The notes beneath the pieces were generated by a model. That model saw nothing but the letters and a program-made list of their open reading frames with translations, did no database searches and was not told the DNA's origin. Shown here piece after piece: positions 23,608 to 32,700 of a stretch of 63,609 nucleotides of DNA (position 1 is its first letter; each line of letters starts with the position of its first letter). Source of the DNA: Lederbergia panacisoli (GTDB taxonomy: Bacteria; Bacillota; Bacilli; Bacillales; Bacillaceae_C); assembly GCF_024626525.1 (NCBI RefSeq), contig NZ_JANJGU010000018.1, forward strand, positions 1-63,609. The letters run 5' to 3'. Both the position numbers and the translations under genes were made by a program.

Positions 23608-23935
23608 CCTAATTCAGTCTCGGTTGAGCTCGAATCGGGACTGAACCCGAAAGAAAATCCAATTTCAGTCTCGATAGCGCTTGAATTGAGACTGAACCTG
23701 AAAGAAAGTCTGATTTCAGTCTCGATAGCGCTTGAATTGAGACTGAACCTGAAAGAAAGTCTGATTTCAGTCTCGATAGCGCTTGAATTGAGACTGAACC
23801 CGAAAGAAAATCCGATTTCAGTCTCGATAGCGCTCGAATCGGGACTGAACCCGGAAGAAAGTCTGATTTCAGTCTCGATAGCGTTCGAATAGGGACTGAA
23901 CCAGAATAAAATTTGCAATTCAGTCTCAATCGGTT
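23608..23935. repeat. 51-bp hairpin repeat array, seven units
   Basis: CAGTCTC starts at 23615, 23666, 23717, 23768, 23819, 23870 and 23921: an exact 51-base period. In each of the first six units CAGTCTC faces GAGACTG or GGGACTG about 15 bases later, giving a hairpin; several loops contain AGCGCT. The period is 17 codons, so spurious long frames exist on both strands. It fills the gap before gatC. Confidence 0.9.
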
Positions 23936-24071
23936 CCAATCCCAATGGAAAATTATAATAAAAGCTTTTTTTACAATGGGGGCAAAGTGCTTGCCCTCTT
24001 GCGTTTGTCTAAGTTTTTCTGATATTATCAATAGTATTGCGAGGATCGATTTTACTTGGAGGTGTAGAAGA

Positions 24072-24362
24072 ATGTCGAGAATAACAAAAGATCAAGTTTT
24101 GCATGTAGCACATTTAGCTCGACTTGAAATAAATGATGAAGAAGCGGAAAACTTCACTGAACAGCTTGACCGTATCATCGAGATGGCGGAGAAATTGGAT
24201 GAACTGAATACTGAAAATATTAAACCGACCTCTCACGTTTTTGCACAGGAAAACGTGATGCGAGAAGATGTAGCGGTAAAAGGGTTGCCAATTGAAGATG
24301 TGTTGAGAAACGTCCCTCAACATGAAGATGGACAAATTAAAGTACCAAACATTTTGGATTAA
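24072..24362 (+). CDS. gatC: Asp/Glu-tRNA amidotransferase subunit C
   Basis: GatC stabilises the GatAB complex that turns Glu-tRNA(Gln) or Asp-tRNA(Asn) into the amide forms. The 96-residue product shows [42 protein letters not shown]-like [14 protein letters not shown] and a final [13 protein letters not shown] 24072 follows GGAGGTG; the open frame extends upstream but has no other good start. gatA follows after 12 bases. Confidence 0.95.
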   Translation: MSRITKDQVLHVAHLARLEINDEEAENFTEQLDRIIEMAEKLDELNTENIKPTSHVFAQENVMREDVAVKGLPIEDVLRNVPQHEDGQIKVPNILD

Positions 24363-24374
24363 GGGGGGACTCCC

Positions 24375-25820
24375 ATGTCGATTTTTGATCATAGCATAAA
24401 AGATATACACGAACTTTTACATAAAAAAGAAATCTCAGTTTCTGATCTTGTAGATCATTCCATCAACCGGATTAATGAAGTTGACGGAAAAATAAAAGCG
24501 TTTCTTACAGTTGATGAAGAAAATGCTAGAACTAAAGCAAAAGAATTGAATGGCAAGATTGGGGACAATCTACTTTTCGGAATTCCGGCGGGAATGAAAG
24601 ATAATATCGTTACAAAGAATCTACGTACAACATGTGCTAGTAAGATGCTTGAGAACTTTGACCCAATTTACGACGCAACAGTTATTGAAAAGTTGAATGA
24701 TATGAACAGTGTAACAATCGGGAAATTAAATATGGATGAATTTGCGATGGGATCTACTACAGAAACTTCAGCATTCCAACTTACACGGAATCCATGGAAT
24801 CTTGACAGAGTTCCAGGTGGATCTTCAGGTGGATCCGCAGCAGCAGTTGCTTCTGGACAAGTTCCATTTGCTCTCGGTACGGATACTGGCGGTTCCATTC
24901 GTCAACCAGCTGCATTTTGCGGCGTTGTTGGTATGAAACCTACATATGGACGTGTTTCTCGTTACGGATTAGTCGCTTTTGCATCATCTTTAGATCAAGC
25001 TGGACCAATTACACGTACTGTTGAGGACAATGCCCTTATTTTACAAGCGATTTCTGGGCTAGATGCTAAAGACTCCACTACAGTGAACAAAGATGTTCCA
25101 AATTATGCAGCCGGATTAACAGGAGATATTAAAGGATTAAAAATTGCTGTTCCTAAAGAATATTTAGGAGAAGGAGTGAGTGAAGCTTCACGCGAGTCAG
25201 TGCTTGCCGCGCTAAAAGTACTTGAAGGTCTTGGAGCCACTTGGGAAGAAGTATCTCTGCCACATTCGCAATATGGAGTTGCAACGTATTATTTACTTGC
25301 TTCTTCTGAAGCTTCCGCTAACCTTGCACGGTTCGATGGAGTCCGTTACGGATATCGGACGCCAAACCCTAAGAATCTAATGGAATTATATAAAAAGTCT
25401 CGTTCAGAAGGCTTTGGCGATGAAGTTAAGCGTCGCATCATGCTTGGTACATTTGCACTTAGCTCTGGATTTTACGATGCCTATTATAAAAAAGCTCAAC
25501 AAACGAGAACGTTGATCAAGCAAGATTTTGAGGATGTATTTTCAAAATATGATGTAATTATTGGCCCAACCACTCCAACTCCAGCTTATAAAATTGGGGA
25601 AGTCGTTGATGACCCTGTTACAATGTACGTCAGAGACTTACTGACAATTCCTGTAAACTTAGCAGGTCTTCCTGGAATATCTGTTCCATGTGGATTTACA
25701 CAAGGGCTTCCACTTGGATTGCAAATTATCGGGAAGCATTTTGACGAGCAAACCATTTACCGTGTCGCTCATGCGTTTGAACAAACAACCGATTTCCATA
25801 AGCAAAAACCACAATTGTAA
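24375..25820 (+). CDS. gatA: Asp/Glu-tRNA amidotransferase subunit A
   Basis: GatA is the amidase subunit that releases ammonia from glutamine. The 481-residue protein shows the amidase signature with the Ser-cisSer-Lys triad: Lys in [21 protein letters not shown], and [14 protein letters not shown]. Unlike the purine amidotransferases in this window, no catalytic residue is changed. AAGGGGGG precedes the ATG. Confidence 0.97.
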   Translation: MSIFDHSIKDIHELLHKKEISVSDLVDHSINRINEVDGKIKAFLTVDEENARTKAKELNGKIGDNLLFGIPAGMKDNIVTKNLRTTCASKMLENFDPIYDATVIEKLNDMNSVTIGKLNMDEFAMGSTTETSAFQLTRNPWNLDRVPGGSSGGSAAAVASGQVPFALGTDTGGSIRQPAAFCGVVGMKPTYGRVSRYGLVAFASSLDQAGPITRTVEDNALILQAISGLDAKDSTTVNKDVPNYAAGLTGDIKGLKIAVPKEYLGEGVSEASRESVLAALKVLEGLGATWEEVSLPHSQYGVATYYLLASSEASANLARFDGVRYGYRTPNPKNLMELYKKSRSEGFGDEVKRRIMLGTFALSSGFYDAYYKKAQQTRTLIKQDFEDVFSKYDVIIGPTTPTPAYKIGEVVDDPVTMYVRDLLTIPVNLAGLPGISVPCGFTQGLPLGLQIIGKHFDEQTIYRVAHAFEQTTDFHKQKPQL

Positions 25821-25835
25821 GGGGGGAGAGACGAC

Positions 25836-27263
25836 ATGAACTTTGAAACGGTAATCGGACTTGAAGTCCACGTGGAATTAAAAACAGAATCAAAAGTATT
25901 TTCACCTGCTCCGAACCATTTTGGGGCTGAACCAAATCACAATACGACAGTTATTGACCTTGGTTATCCAGGAGTTTTACCAGTGTTGAACAAAAATGCA
26001 GTAGAATATGCGATGAAAGCTGCGATGGCAATTAATTGTGAAATTGCAACTGAAACAAAATTTGATCGTAAAAATTACTTTTACCCAGACAATCCAAAAG
26101 CTTATCAAATTTCCCAATTTGATAAACCAATCGGTGAACATGGCTGGATTGAGATAGAAGTCGATGGGGTTAAAAAGAAAATTGGTATCACACGCCTTCA
26201 CCTTGAAGAGGATGCCGGGAAATTAACACATAAAGAAGATGGCTCTCTCGTTGATTTAAACCGTGCCGGAACGTCATTAATCGAGATTGTTTCTGAGCCA
26301 GATATTCGTTCACCACAAGAAGCTTACGCTTACTTAGAAAAACTGAAATCCATTATTCAATATACAGGTGTTTCTGATGTTAGAATGGAGGAAGGCTCTC
26401 TAAGATGTGACGCCAATATTTCCTTGCGTCCAGTTGGGCAAGAGGAATTTGGAACGAAAACCGAATTGAAAAATTTGAACTCCTTCAATTTTGTTCGCAG
26501 AGGTTTAGAGTTTGAACAAAAACGCCAGGAAGAGGTTCTTTTGTCAGGCGGAGTAATCCAGCAAGAAACTCGTCGCTATGATGAAGCGACTGGTGAAACA
26601 ATCTTAATGCGTGTCAAAGAAGGAGCGGAAGATTATCGCTACTTCCCAGAGCCAGATCTTGTTCAGTTATATATTGATGATGAGTGGAAGGCTCGTGTTC
26701 GTGCGGAAATCCCTGAACTTCCAGACGCTCGTAAAAAACGCTATGTAGAAGAACTTGGACTTCCAGCGTATGATGCGATGGTCCTTACATTAACGAAAGA
26801 AATGTCCGACTTCTTTGAAGCGGTTCTCGCTGAAGGCGCCGAGGCGAAGCAAGCTTCCAACTGGATGATGGGTGAGGTTTCTGCTTACCTGAACTCTGAA
26901 CAAAAAGAACTGCATGATACTGCGTTAACGCCAGCAGGACTCGCAGGGATGATTAAGTTAATTGAAGACGGAACAATCTCATCTAAAATTGCAAAACAAG
27001 TATTCCGTGAACTCATTGAAAAAGGCGGAGACGCGGAAACAATCGTAAAAGAAAAAGGCTTAGTGCAAATTTCCGACGAAGGCGCATTGCTTGCTATCGT
27101 CACGGAAACATTGGATGCCAACCCGCAATCCATCGAAGATTATAAAAATGGAAAAGGCCGTGCTCTCGGATTCTTAGTCGGTCAAATCATGAAAGCAACA
27201 AAGGGCCAAGCGAACCCGCCGATGGTCAATAAATTATTGAAGCAAGAAATGGATAAACGATAA
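25836..27263 (+). CDS. gatB: Asp/Glu-tRNA amidotransferase subunit B
   Basis: GatB binds the misacylated tRNA and activates its side chain with ATP. The 475-residue protein begins [14 protein letters not shown] and shows [36 protein letters not shown] and the C-terminal GatB/YqeY tail. It is the last gene of gatCAB and is followed by a hairpin terminator. Confidence 0.97.
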   Translation: MNFETVIGLEVHVELKTESKVFSPAPNHFGAEPNHNTTVIDLGYPGVLPVLNKNAVEYAMKAAMAINCEIATETKFDRKNYFYPDNPKAYQISQFDKPIGEHGWIEIEVDGVKKKIGITRLHLEEDAGKLTHKEDGSLVDLNRAGTSLIEIVSEPDIRSPQEAYAYLEKLKSIIQYTGVSDVRMEEGSLRCDANISLRPVGQEEFGTKTELKNLNSFNFVRRGLEFEQKRQEEVLLSGGVIQQETRRYDEATGETILMRVKEGAEDYRYFPEPDLVQLYIDDEWKARVRAEIPELPDARKKRYVEELGLPAYDAMVLTLTKEMSDFFEAVLAEGAEAKQASNWMMGEVSAYLNSEQKELHDTALTPAGLAGMIKLIEDGTISSKIAKQVFRELIEKGGDAETIVKEKGLVQISDEGALLAIVTETLDANPQSIEDYKNGKGRALGFLVGQIMKATKGQANPPMVNKLLKQEMDKR

Positions 27264-27268
27264 TAATA

Positions 27269-27304
27269 AGGATAGGTGCTCCGAAATGGGGTGCCTATTT
27301 TTAT
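27269..27304 (+). terminator. gatCAB terminator
   Basis: ATAGGTGCTCC pairs, with G-U pairs, to GGGGTGCCTAT and is followed by TTTTTATTTT. Confidence 0.7.
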
Positions 27305-27369
27305 TTTGTTGGCCAATTATCGATAAATGAACGCATTGAAGAGGACTTTTACAGGGGTATAGCAAATCG

Positions 27370-27690
27370 AATAAAAGCTGTCTGTACGAGAATAGGGTCT
27401 AGCTGAACGGGAATAGAAGGTCTGAACGAGAATAGAAAGTTCTTGAACGAGAATAGATTGTTCCCGAACGGGAATAGAATGCTTCTCAACGGGAATAGAA
27501 GGAGTTTGAACGGGAATAGAAGGTCTGAACGAGAATAGGATGCTCTCGAACGGGAATAGAAAGTACTTGAACGAGAATTGGATGCTCTCGAACGGGAATA
27601 GAAGGTCTAAACGAGAATAGGATGCTCTCGAACGAGAATAGAAAGTTCTTGAAGAATAGATTCCATACGAACGGGAATATACGTTTAAAC
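27370..27690. repeat. CGRGAATAG array, about 15 units of 19-21 bp
   Basis: The unit CGAGAATAGAAAGTTCTTGAA (written here as one 21-base example) and its variant CGGGAATAGAAGGTCTGAA (19 bases) repeat from about 27370 to 27690. The core GAATAG is nearly constant and the following 6-9 bases vary. It fills most of the 550-base gap after gatB; a long minus-strand frame through it is a by-product of the periodicity. Confidence 0.85.
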
Positions 27691-27814
27691 TACATTCCAA
27701 TGTTTCGCGGAAAAGGGAATCGTTCAAAATCAGTTTTTTAATAAGCCTCATAGCTGAATGTAAATGAATCCTAGTATATAATAATAGGCAACTAAATAGA
27801 AAAGAGGCGGGAAT

Positions 27815-28366
27815 ATGAACTTAGTGGATTGGTTTAATAAAGGAATGACACCAGAAGAGTACATAAATTCGATGGAAAAACATCAAGAAAATTTGCAAAC
27901 GATTCTTCAAAATTTTGAAGTTCCGGCAGGAGATGAGGCATCTTTAGCTAATTTAAAGAATGAAGAACTTCGTGTTATTGTCATTACAGAAGATTGGTGC
28001 GGAGATGCCATGCTCAATGTTCCTATTTTATTAAAAATAGCTGAAAAGAGTGGGCTAGAAGTTCGTATGTTGCTTCGTGATCAAAACTTGGAGCTCATTG
28101 ATCAATATTTAACGAATGGTACATCAAGAGCAATCCCTATTTTCATTTTTATCGACAAAAATGGAAATGAACGTGCTGTTTGGGGACCACGATCAGAAAT
28201 ACAGCAGCAATATGTTGAAGAACAGCGTTCTAAGCTTCCTAATAAGGAAGATGAAAGCTTTGCGGAAAAACAAAGCGAAATGTATAGTCAAATGATGAAC
28301 AGGAATGTTACGGATCCCTCTGTTTGGGACGAGGTATATAATAGTATTAAAAATAGACTTCAATAA
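27815..28366 (+). CDS. Thioredoxin-like protein with single Cys
   Basis: The 183-residue protein has a thioredoxin-like fold (about 40-130) with VITEDWCGDAM, where a single Cys stands at the site of the usual CxxC, and the cis-Pro segment SRAIPIFIFID. It is related to a group of Bacillus thioredoxin-family proteins. With one Cys it could act as a monothiol oxidoreductase; partner and role are unknown. GAGGCGGG precedes the ATG. It lies 15 bases before the N-acetyltransferase gene. Confidence 0.82.
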   Translation: MNLVDWFNKGMTPEEYINSMEKHQENLQTILQNFEVPAGDEASLANLKNEELRVIVITEDWCGDAMLNVPILLKIAEKSGLEVRMLLRDQNLELIDQYLTNGTSRAIPIFIFIDKNGNERAVWGPRSEIQQQYVEEQRSKLPNKEDESFAEKQSEMYSQMMNRNVTDPSVWDEVYNSIKNRLQ

Positions 28367-28380
28367 AATCGAGGTGTTGA

Positions 28381-29181
28381 ATGATGGAGGAAATTGCAAA
28401 TCAATATTTAAACCATTTACGCTTAACGCGCGAGGAACCAAATCTTAATTATTTGCAGCGTCTCATTCAACACCATCTTACGTTCATTCCATACGAAACA
28501 TTTAGTAAATTTCAATATTACACTCTGGCACCAGATTATATACCACCTCTCCCTGTCTTCGTTCAAAACATGGTAGAAAAAGGGTGGGGAGGTACTTGCT
28601 TTACACTTAATATGAATTTTGCCAGATTACTATTATTGCTAGGGTATGATTGTTCCCTAGTAAAAGTAGAACCAGGCCATCTTGCAATAATGATCACGAT
28701 TCAAGATAAAAAGTATTATGTTGATGTCGGCTATGGTTCTCCAATCATGAAGCCTGTCGAGCTGGAAGCAAAAACAAGACATCATATGCATGGTTTTGGT
28801 GAAGAAATTATTTTTACAAAACTGAGTTCGGATACATATGAAATTGACCGAAGATCAAATGGTAAATCTTTTGTGAAAAAACAGATCATCTGGAAGTCAT
28901 TAGCGGAAACCGATATTTCGGATGATATTCGTTCATCGTACCTGGACAGTGATGATAATATTACGATGAGAAGAATTACGGCCGTCCGTTTCAATGGTCA
29001 TCAATGTTACTTTTTACGCAATCGTTCCATGAAGATCATGACGTTTCGCAATATAAGTGAAATTAAAATGAATGATTTTGACAGGTGGGAGAAGCTTGTG
29101 CGGGAAGTGTACCAAGTTGATTCCGAGTCATTACTAGATTCTGTTGAATTTTTAGCGGAACGAGGCATTCATTTATTTTGA
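28381..29181 (+). CDS. Arylamine N-acetyltransferase
   Basis: This NAT-family enzyme moves acetyl groups from acetyl-CoA to aromatic amines or hydrazines. The 266-residue protein keeps the triad: Cys in GWGGTCFTLN, His in VEPGHLAI, Asp in YYVDVGYG. The start is ATGATG at 28381 after GAGGTG. It is probably cotranscribed with the thioredoxin-like gene before it and the EEP-family gene after it. Confidence 0.92.
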   Translation: MMEEIANQYLNHLRLTREEPNLNYLQRLIQHHLTFIPYETFSKFQYYTLAPDYIPPLPVFVQNMVEKGWGGTCFTLNMNFARLLLLLGYDCSLVKVEPGHLAIMITIQDKKYYVDVGYGSPIMKPVELEAKTRHHMHGFGEEIIFTKLSSDTYEIDRRSNGKSFVKKQIIWKSLAETDISDDIRSSYLDSDDNITMRRITAVRFNGHQCYFLRNRSMKIMTFRNISEIKMNDFDRWEKLVREVYQVDSESLLDSVEFLAERGIHLF

Positions 29182-29203
29182 AAATGAGGAAGGGGCTTAG
29201 TTA

Positions 29204-29974
29204 ATGAATATACGTATTATGACGTACAATGTACGCAATGATTGTGATGCACCCCCTAATTCATGGAATGAACGGAAAGTGCTAATTCGCGATCTAATTA
29301 AAAGGGAATCTCCTGATATTATTGGGACCCAGGAATGCAAATTTAACCAAGTGCAAGATTTGGATGAACTTCTTGAAGAATATAATTGGATTGGTTTAGG
29401 AAGAGAAGGGGGCAGCAAAGGCGAGTTTATGGCAATATTTTATAAAAAAAGCCGTTTTCAAGTGACGGAATACGATCACTTTTGGCTATCTGATACCCCG
29501 GATGTTATCGGATCGAGTACATGGGGAAATGATTGTACGCGAATGGCCACTTGGGTTCACTTCCTCGATAAGAGGACGAATCAGTCTTTCTACCATTTGA
29601 ATACTCATTTAGATCATGTTTCAGAGAATGCGAGAGTAAAAGGTTCGGAATTGATAGTAAAACAATCGGAAGCGTTTGATTCTTCGGCTCCAATCTTTAT
29701 TACGGGAGACTTTAACACAGTTGCAGAGTCGGATTCCCATAAAGTATTTTTAAAAGGAGATTTTATAGATACATGGGATTCTGCTATTGAACGAATTCAT
29801 GAAGAACTAGGCAGCTTTAATAATTTTAATGATCCGACCGGAGGAGAAGGACGAATTGACTGGATTTTATATCGTGGAGATGTAAAAGTGGGTACTCTAA
29901 AAATCGTAAACGATCAGATTAACGGTAGATTTCCGAGCGATCATTTTCCAATCGTCGTGGATATTGAAATTTAA
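29204..29974 (+). CDS. Endonuclease/exonuclease/phosphatase family protein
   Basis: The 256-residue protein has the EEP fold with the metal and catalytic landmarks MTYNVRND, GTQECK, NTHLDH, TGDFN and PSDHFP. Members cleave phosphodiesters of nucleic acids, lipids or sugars. With no signal peptide it should act in the cytoplasm; the substrate is unknown. AAGGGGC lies upstream. Confidence 0.9.
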   Translation: MNIRIMTYNVRNDCDAPPNSWNERKVLIRDLIKRESPDIIGTQECKFNQVQDLDELLEEYNWIGLGREGGSKGEFMAIFYKKSRFQVTEYDHFWLSDTPDVIGSSTWGNDCTRMATWVHFLDKRTNQSFYHLNTHLDHVSENARVKGSELIVKQSEAFDSSAPIFITGDFNTVAESDSHKVFLKGDFIDTWDSAIERIHEELGSFNNFNDPTGGEGRIDWILYRGDVKVGTLKIVNDQINGRFPSDHFPIVVDIEI

Positions 29975-30017
29975 AAAATGGTAGGCATCGTAAAAAAATG
30001 ATGCCTACCATTTTATT
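29974..30017. terminator. Bidirectional terminator
   Basis: AATGGTAGGCATC pairs with GATGCCTACCATT, with A-rich and T-rich flanks. It separates the plus-strand EEP gene from the minus-strand membrane genes. Confidence 0.85.
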
Positions 30018-30582
30018 GTTTAAAGAAATTGCGGTAACTCCACATTAAGAAAAGAATCATGACATACACGACAAAAGATGCAATTGCGCCTACTGTAATC
30101 AAAGTGATCGCCAGAGTTTCCGGTATGTTCAAAACAAATGGCATTAGAATGGCAACTACAAGTAAAGTCACGATATATATGATTAGGAGATTTTTAGTCG
30201 TTTTAGCAAGGGGCAGATTTTGATATTGATTGGCTATTTCAATGCAGCCTTGCAATAAATAATAAATAAAAGCAATATGAATTAAAGAAAGTATGGATGA
30301 CGCAATTAGAATCAAGATTGTCGATGTAGAGGGGGCAATTCCCTCAAGAATATTGATTTCACCCATAAAATATTCAGGAATAGTCAATATCCCTAAAATG
30401 ATGGCGAGTATTTTCGCTTTTTTAAAAAAGGATGATAATGCGTTTAAATCGCTTAAAGCGGATATGATGATAAAATAACCGATAAAATCCGGCAAGAGAT
30501 CAAAGTGATTAATTTTAAAATCCAAAAATACGAGTATGAATCCCCAAAAAGTCTTCGTGAAAGCTTTACCGATGTGTGTCAT
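30013..30582 (-). CDS. Integral membrane protein, unknown function
   Basis: The 189-residue protein has about five hydrophobic segments and almost no charged loops apart from FFKKAK and LAKTTKN. I do not recognise a family. Its ATG overlaps the stop of the upstream minus-strand gene, so the two are coupled and may act together at the membrane. Confidence 0.75.
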   Translation of the reverse strand: MTHIGKAFTKTFWGFILVFLDFKINHFDLLPDFIGYFIIISALSDLNALSSFFKKAKILAIILGILTIPEYFMGEINILEGIAPSTSTILILIASSILSLIHIAFIYYLLQGCIEIANQYQNLPLAKTTKNLLIIYIVTLLVVAILMPFVLNIPETLAITLITVGAIASFVVYVMILFLMWSYRNFFKQ

Positions 30583-31436
30583 TATGTTTCCCCCTGTACG
30601 ATGGCTGCAATGTCTTTATCGGTTAATTCAGGTTTATAAAAGATTGTATCTGGAAAGGAAAATGTTTCACCATTTTCATCGTTGCCGACCAATTTGATTT
30701 CAAATGTATATAAATGATGTTTATTTTTATCATCCTGTTCAAATTGGATTTGGTAATCGAATGATAAGTAATCCCCTTTTTTCTTATGTATCGGGAAGGA
30801 ATCTATTGTTAGAAGTTCTCCTTTTGGCGACTGAAAGTTAGGGGGCGTCCTTTCGGTGTCTCCAACATAAAGTTTTATGGATTTTTCAAATTTATCCGCA
30901 TAAGGAATCTCCAGACCCGTGATGTTCACATCCTTTGTAGCAACCGCTACTGAAAATCCGGTATTGTCTGTTGATCCTCCACCAGCACGAAAATCGAATG
31001 GAGAATTGTTTTCTTTAAATTCGTGAAGAATGATTTCCCCAATATCCATTAACTTCATATCTCCATTTGAAAAATAAACCTCTAATTGAGTCATTTCCAG
31101 AGCACTTTTATTCAATTTCCGAGCAATCTCCTCCGTTATAGTTGTATATACATTTTTAAGTTGATGATGTCTATAGGTCTGATATGTTTGATCCGAAGAC
31201 ACGGGAAGTCTTATATCCGAATTTGGAATTATAAACCAGGAAATCTCAGTATCATCATTTCGATTAGTCACGTATTGAAATTCAAGCATACTTCCTACCC
31301 CAACTTGGGTGTCATAATAATGCTTCAACATGATTGGCTCTTTTAATTGTTTACTGACAAAAAATAAATAATTTCCAATCATACTTATGATTGCGATGAC
31401 CATGCCTGTTGCTAACATGGCTGTTTTAATTTTCAT
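30582..31436 (-). CDS. Membrane-anchored extracytoplasmic protein, unknown function
   Basis: The 284-residue protein starts with one hydrophobic anchor (about 8-28) and continues as a soluble, beta-rich part likely outside the cell. I recognise no domain or catalytic motif. AAAGGAACG precedes the ATG. It is the first gene of a two-gene unit with the membrane protein at 30013-30582, and points away from the ECF sigma operon. Confidence 0.72.
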   Translation of the reverse strand: MKIKTAMLATGMVIAIISMIGNYLFFVSKQLKEPIMLKHYYDTQVGVGSMLEFQYVTNRNDDTEISWFIIPNSDIRLPVSSDQTYQTYRHHQLKNVYTTITEEIARKLNKSALEMTQLEVYFSNGDMKLMDIGEIILHEFKENNSPFDFRAGGGSTDNTGFSVAVATKDVNITGLEIPYADKFEKSIKLYVGDTERTPPNFQSPKGELLTIDSFPIHKKKGDYLSFDYQIQFEQDDKNKHHLYTFEIKLVGNDENGETFSFPDTIFYKPELTDKDIAAIVQGET

Positions 31437-31503
31437 ATTTCGTTCCTTTCAAAAATGTTATTTAATTATCATTCTATAAATTCATATAAAACTCCTTTTT
31501 TAG

Positions 31504-31535
31504 TGTAGGGGGAGGCTGCTTATCTTCGTCTATTA
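31504..31535 (+). promoter_or_regulatory. ECF-type promoter candidate, distal copy
   Basis: TGTAGGG (31504) and CGTCTATTAT (31527) stand in the same arrangement as the copy at 31637. The CGTC -10 is typical of ECF sigma factors. It lies about 170 bases upstream of the sigma gene. Confidence 0.5.
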
Positions 31536-31636
31536 TAATAGAGGGCGAGTGTTTTAGCATCTTTACTAGATTATGGGTTTGTAAAAGATAAAGAAAATAA
31601 GTTTGCCCAACCATGATAAAATAAATTAGAAAAAAG

Positions 31637-31670
31637 TGTAGGGGTGGATGTTGTTCGCAACGTCTATTTT
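31637..31670 (+). promoter_or_regulatory. ECF-type promoter candidate, proximal copy
   Basis: TGTAGGG (31637) and CGTCTATTTT (31661) precede the sigma gene by 30-60 bases. Similarity to the distal copy is limited to these elements, which suggests they are the recognised parts. Self-activation by the sigma factor just downstream would be usual for an ECF gene. Confidence 0.55.
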
Positions 31671-31699
31671 TATGCAAGGTCGGAAAGGGGGGAGAAGTT

Positions 31700-32242
31700 T
31701 TGGATGATGTGCTCATTGAAAAAATAAAAAACGGCAATGATCATGCGTTTCGTATTCTCGTTGAAAAATACCGAAACCATATTTTTTATACAGTGTACGG
31801 TGTTCTTCGCAACGAGAAAGATGCTGAAGATGCTGCACAAGAGGTATTTCTTAAAATCTATACTTCTCTCCCCCGTTATGAGAAGCAAGGTTTTAAAACA
31901 TGGATCACGAGAATCGCCGTAAATCATGCAATCGATATAAAAAGAAAACAGGTAAGAAGGCAAGAAAACCAACAAGTAGAGTACGATGAAACCGGCCATG
32001 CCCCTCCGTCGGAAAGTGTAGAGCTGTTAGTAATTAGAAAAGAAAAAAGGGAGATCTTGCGCAAAAGGATTAAGGAATTACCGGCAAATTATCAATCAGT
32101 CGTTGAGGATTTTTACATAAAAGAGAAGACTTATCAAGAAATAGCAGTAAAACAAAAGGTACAACCGAAGACAATCGAAGTAAGATTATATCGGGCAAGG
32201 CAATGGATGAAAAAGCACTGGAAGGAGGATGATTTTTCATGA
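31700..32242 (+). CDS. ECF-family RNA polymerase sigma factor
   Basis: The 180-residue protein has sigma region 2 (AFRILVEKYRNHIFYTVYGVLRNEKDAED, kept here in part as the FRILVEKYRNHIF core; then AAQEVFLKIY and FKTWITRIAVNHAID) and region 4 (LPANYQSVVEDFY, TYQEIAVKQ). Start TTG 31700 follows GGGGGGAG. It is the first gene of a four-gene operon and overlaps its anti-sigma gene by four bases. The stimulus is unknown; its partners suggest the cell envelope. Confidence 0.93.
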   Translation: MDDVLIEKIKNGNDHAFRILVEKYRNHIFYTVYGVLRNEKDAEDAAQEVFLKIYTSLPRYEKQGFKTWITRIAVNHAIDIKRKQVRRQENQQVEYDETGHAPPSESVELLVIRKEKREILRKRIKELPANYQSVVEDFYIKEKTYQEIAVKQKVQPKTIEVRLYRARQWMKKHWKEDDFS

Positions 32243-32700
32243 AACATATGACGTATGAAAATTGGCTCGATTACGTTCGCGATGAGCTGAATGAGGATAC
32301 ACGAGAAACATATGAAAACCATCTATATAGTTGTGACCACTGTCTAGAACTTTATTTAAAAGCAGTGGAAGCGACAGAATTCCAAATGCCGGAACCAGCC
32401 GGATCATCTAGCTTTACAGATTCAATTATGCAACAAGTGACAGAATTAAAAACGCCAGTAGCAAACCAAAGAAAAAAGACTTCACGGAAACAAACCATTG
32501 TTCATTATTTTGTAGCTGCAGCCGTTACGCTGCTCTTAATGTCTACAGGGGTATTTTCACATCTTATGAATATGGCCAGTTCATTTGAAAATAGTGAACA
32601 AAAACAAGCAGATTCATTTGTTCAATCATTTTTAAACAAACAAGATTCCTTTACTAATAAATTCGAAGAGATACTTAAGGAGGAGGATCGTCATGAATAA
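32239..32700 (+). CDS. Zinc anti-sigma factor, membrane-bound
   Basis: The 153-residue protein has the HxxxCxxC zinc motif of anti-sigma factors (ENHLYSCDHC, about 26-35), one transmembrane segment (about 90-108) and a 45-residue outer tail. It should hold the sigma factor coded just before it at the membrane until a signal arrives. Start overlaps the sigma stop (ATGA). Confidence 0.88.
   Translation: MKHMTYENWLDYVRDELNEDTRETYENHLYSCDHCLELYLKAVEATEFQMPEPAGSSSFTDSIMQQVTELKTPVANQRKKTSRKQTIVHYFVAAAVTLLLMSTGVFSHLMNMASSFENSEQKQADSFVQSFLNKQDSFTNKFEEILKEEDRHE

Noticed and set aside
23601-24031. Long minus-strand frames through the 51-bp array, with a 17-residue repeated peptide
   Set aside because: 51 bases equal 17 codons, so any stop-free unit gives a long frame on several strands. 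There is no ribosome site or plausible start, and the array lies in a promoter gap.
27317-27751. 144-codon minus-strand frame over the GAATAG array
   Set aside because: Composition is set by the repeat and the frame has no ribosome site; units of 19 and 21 bases shift phase and break any consistent repeat peptide.
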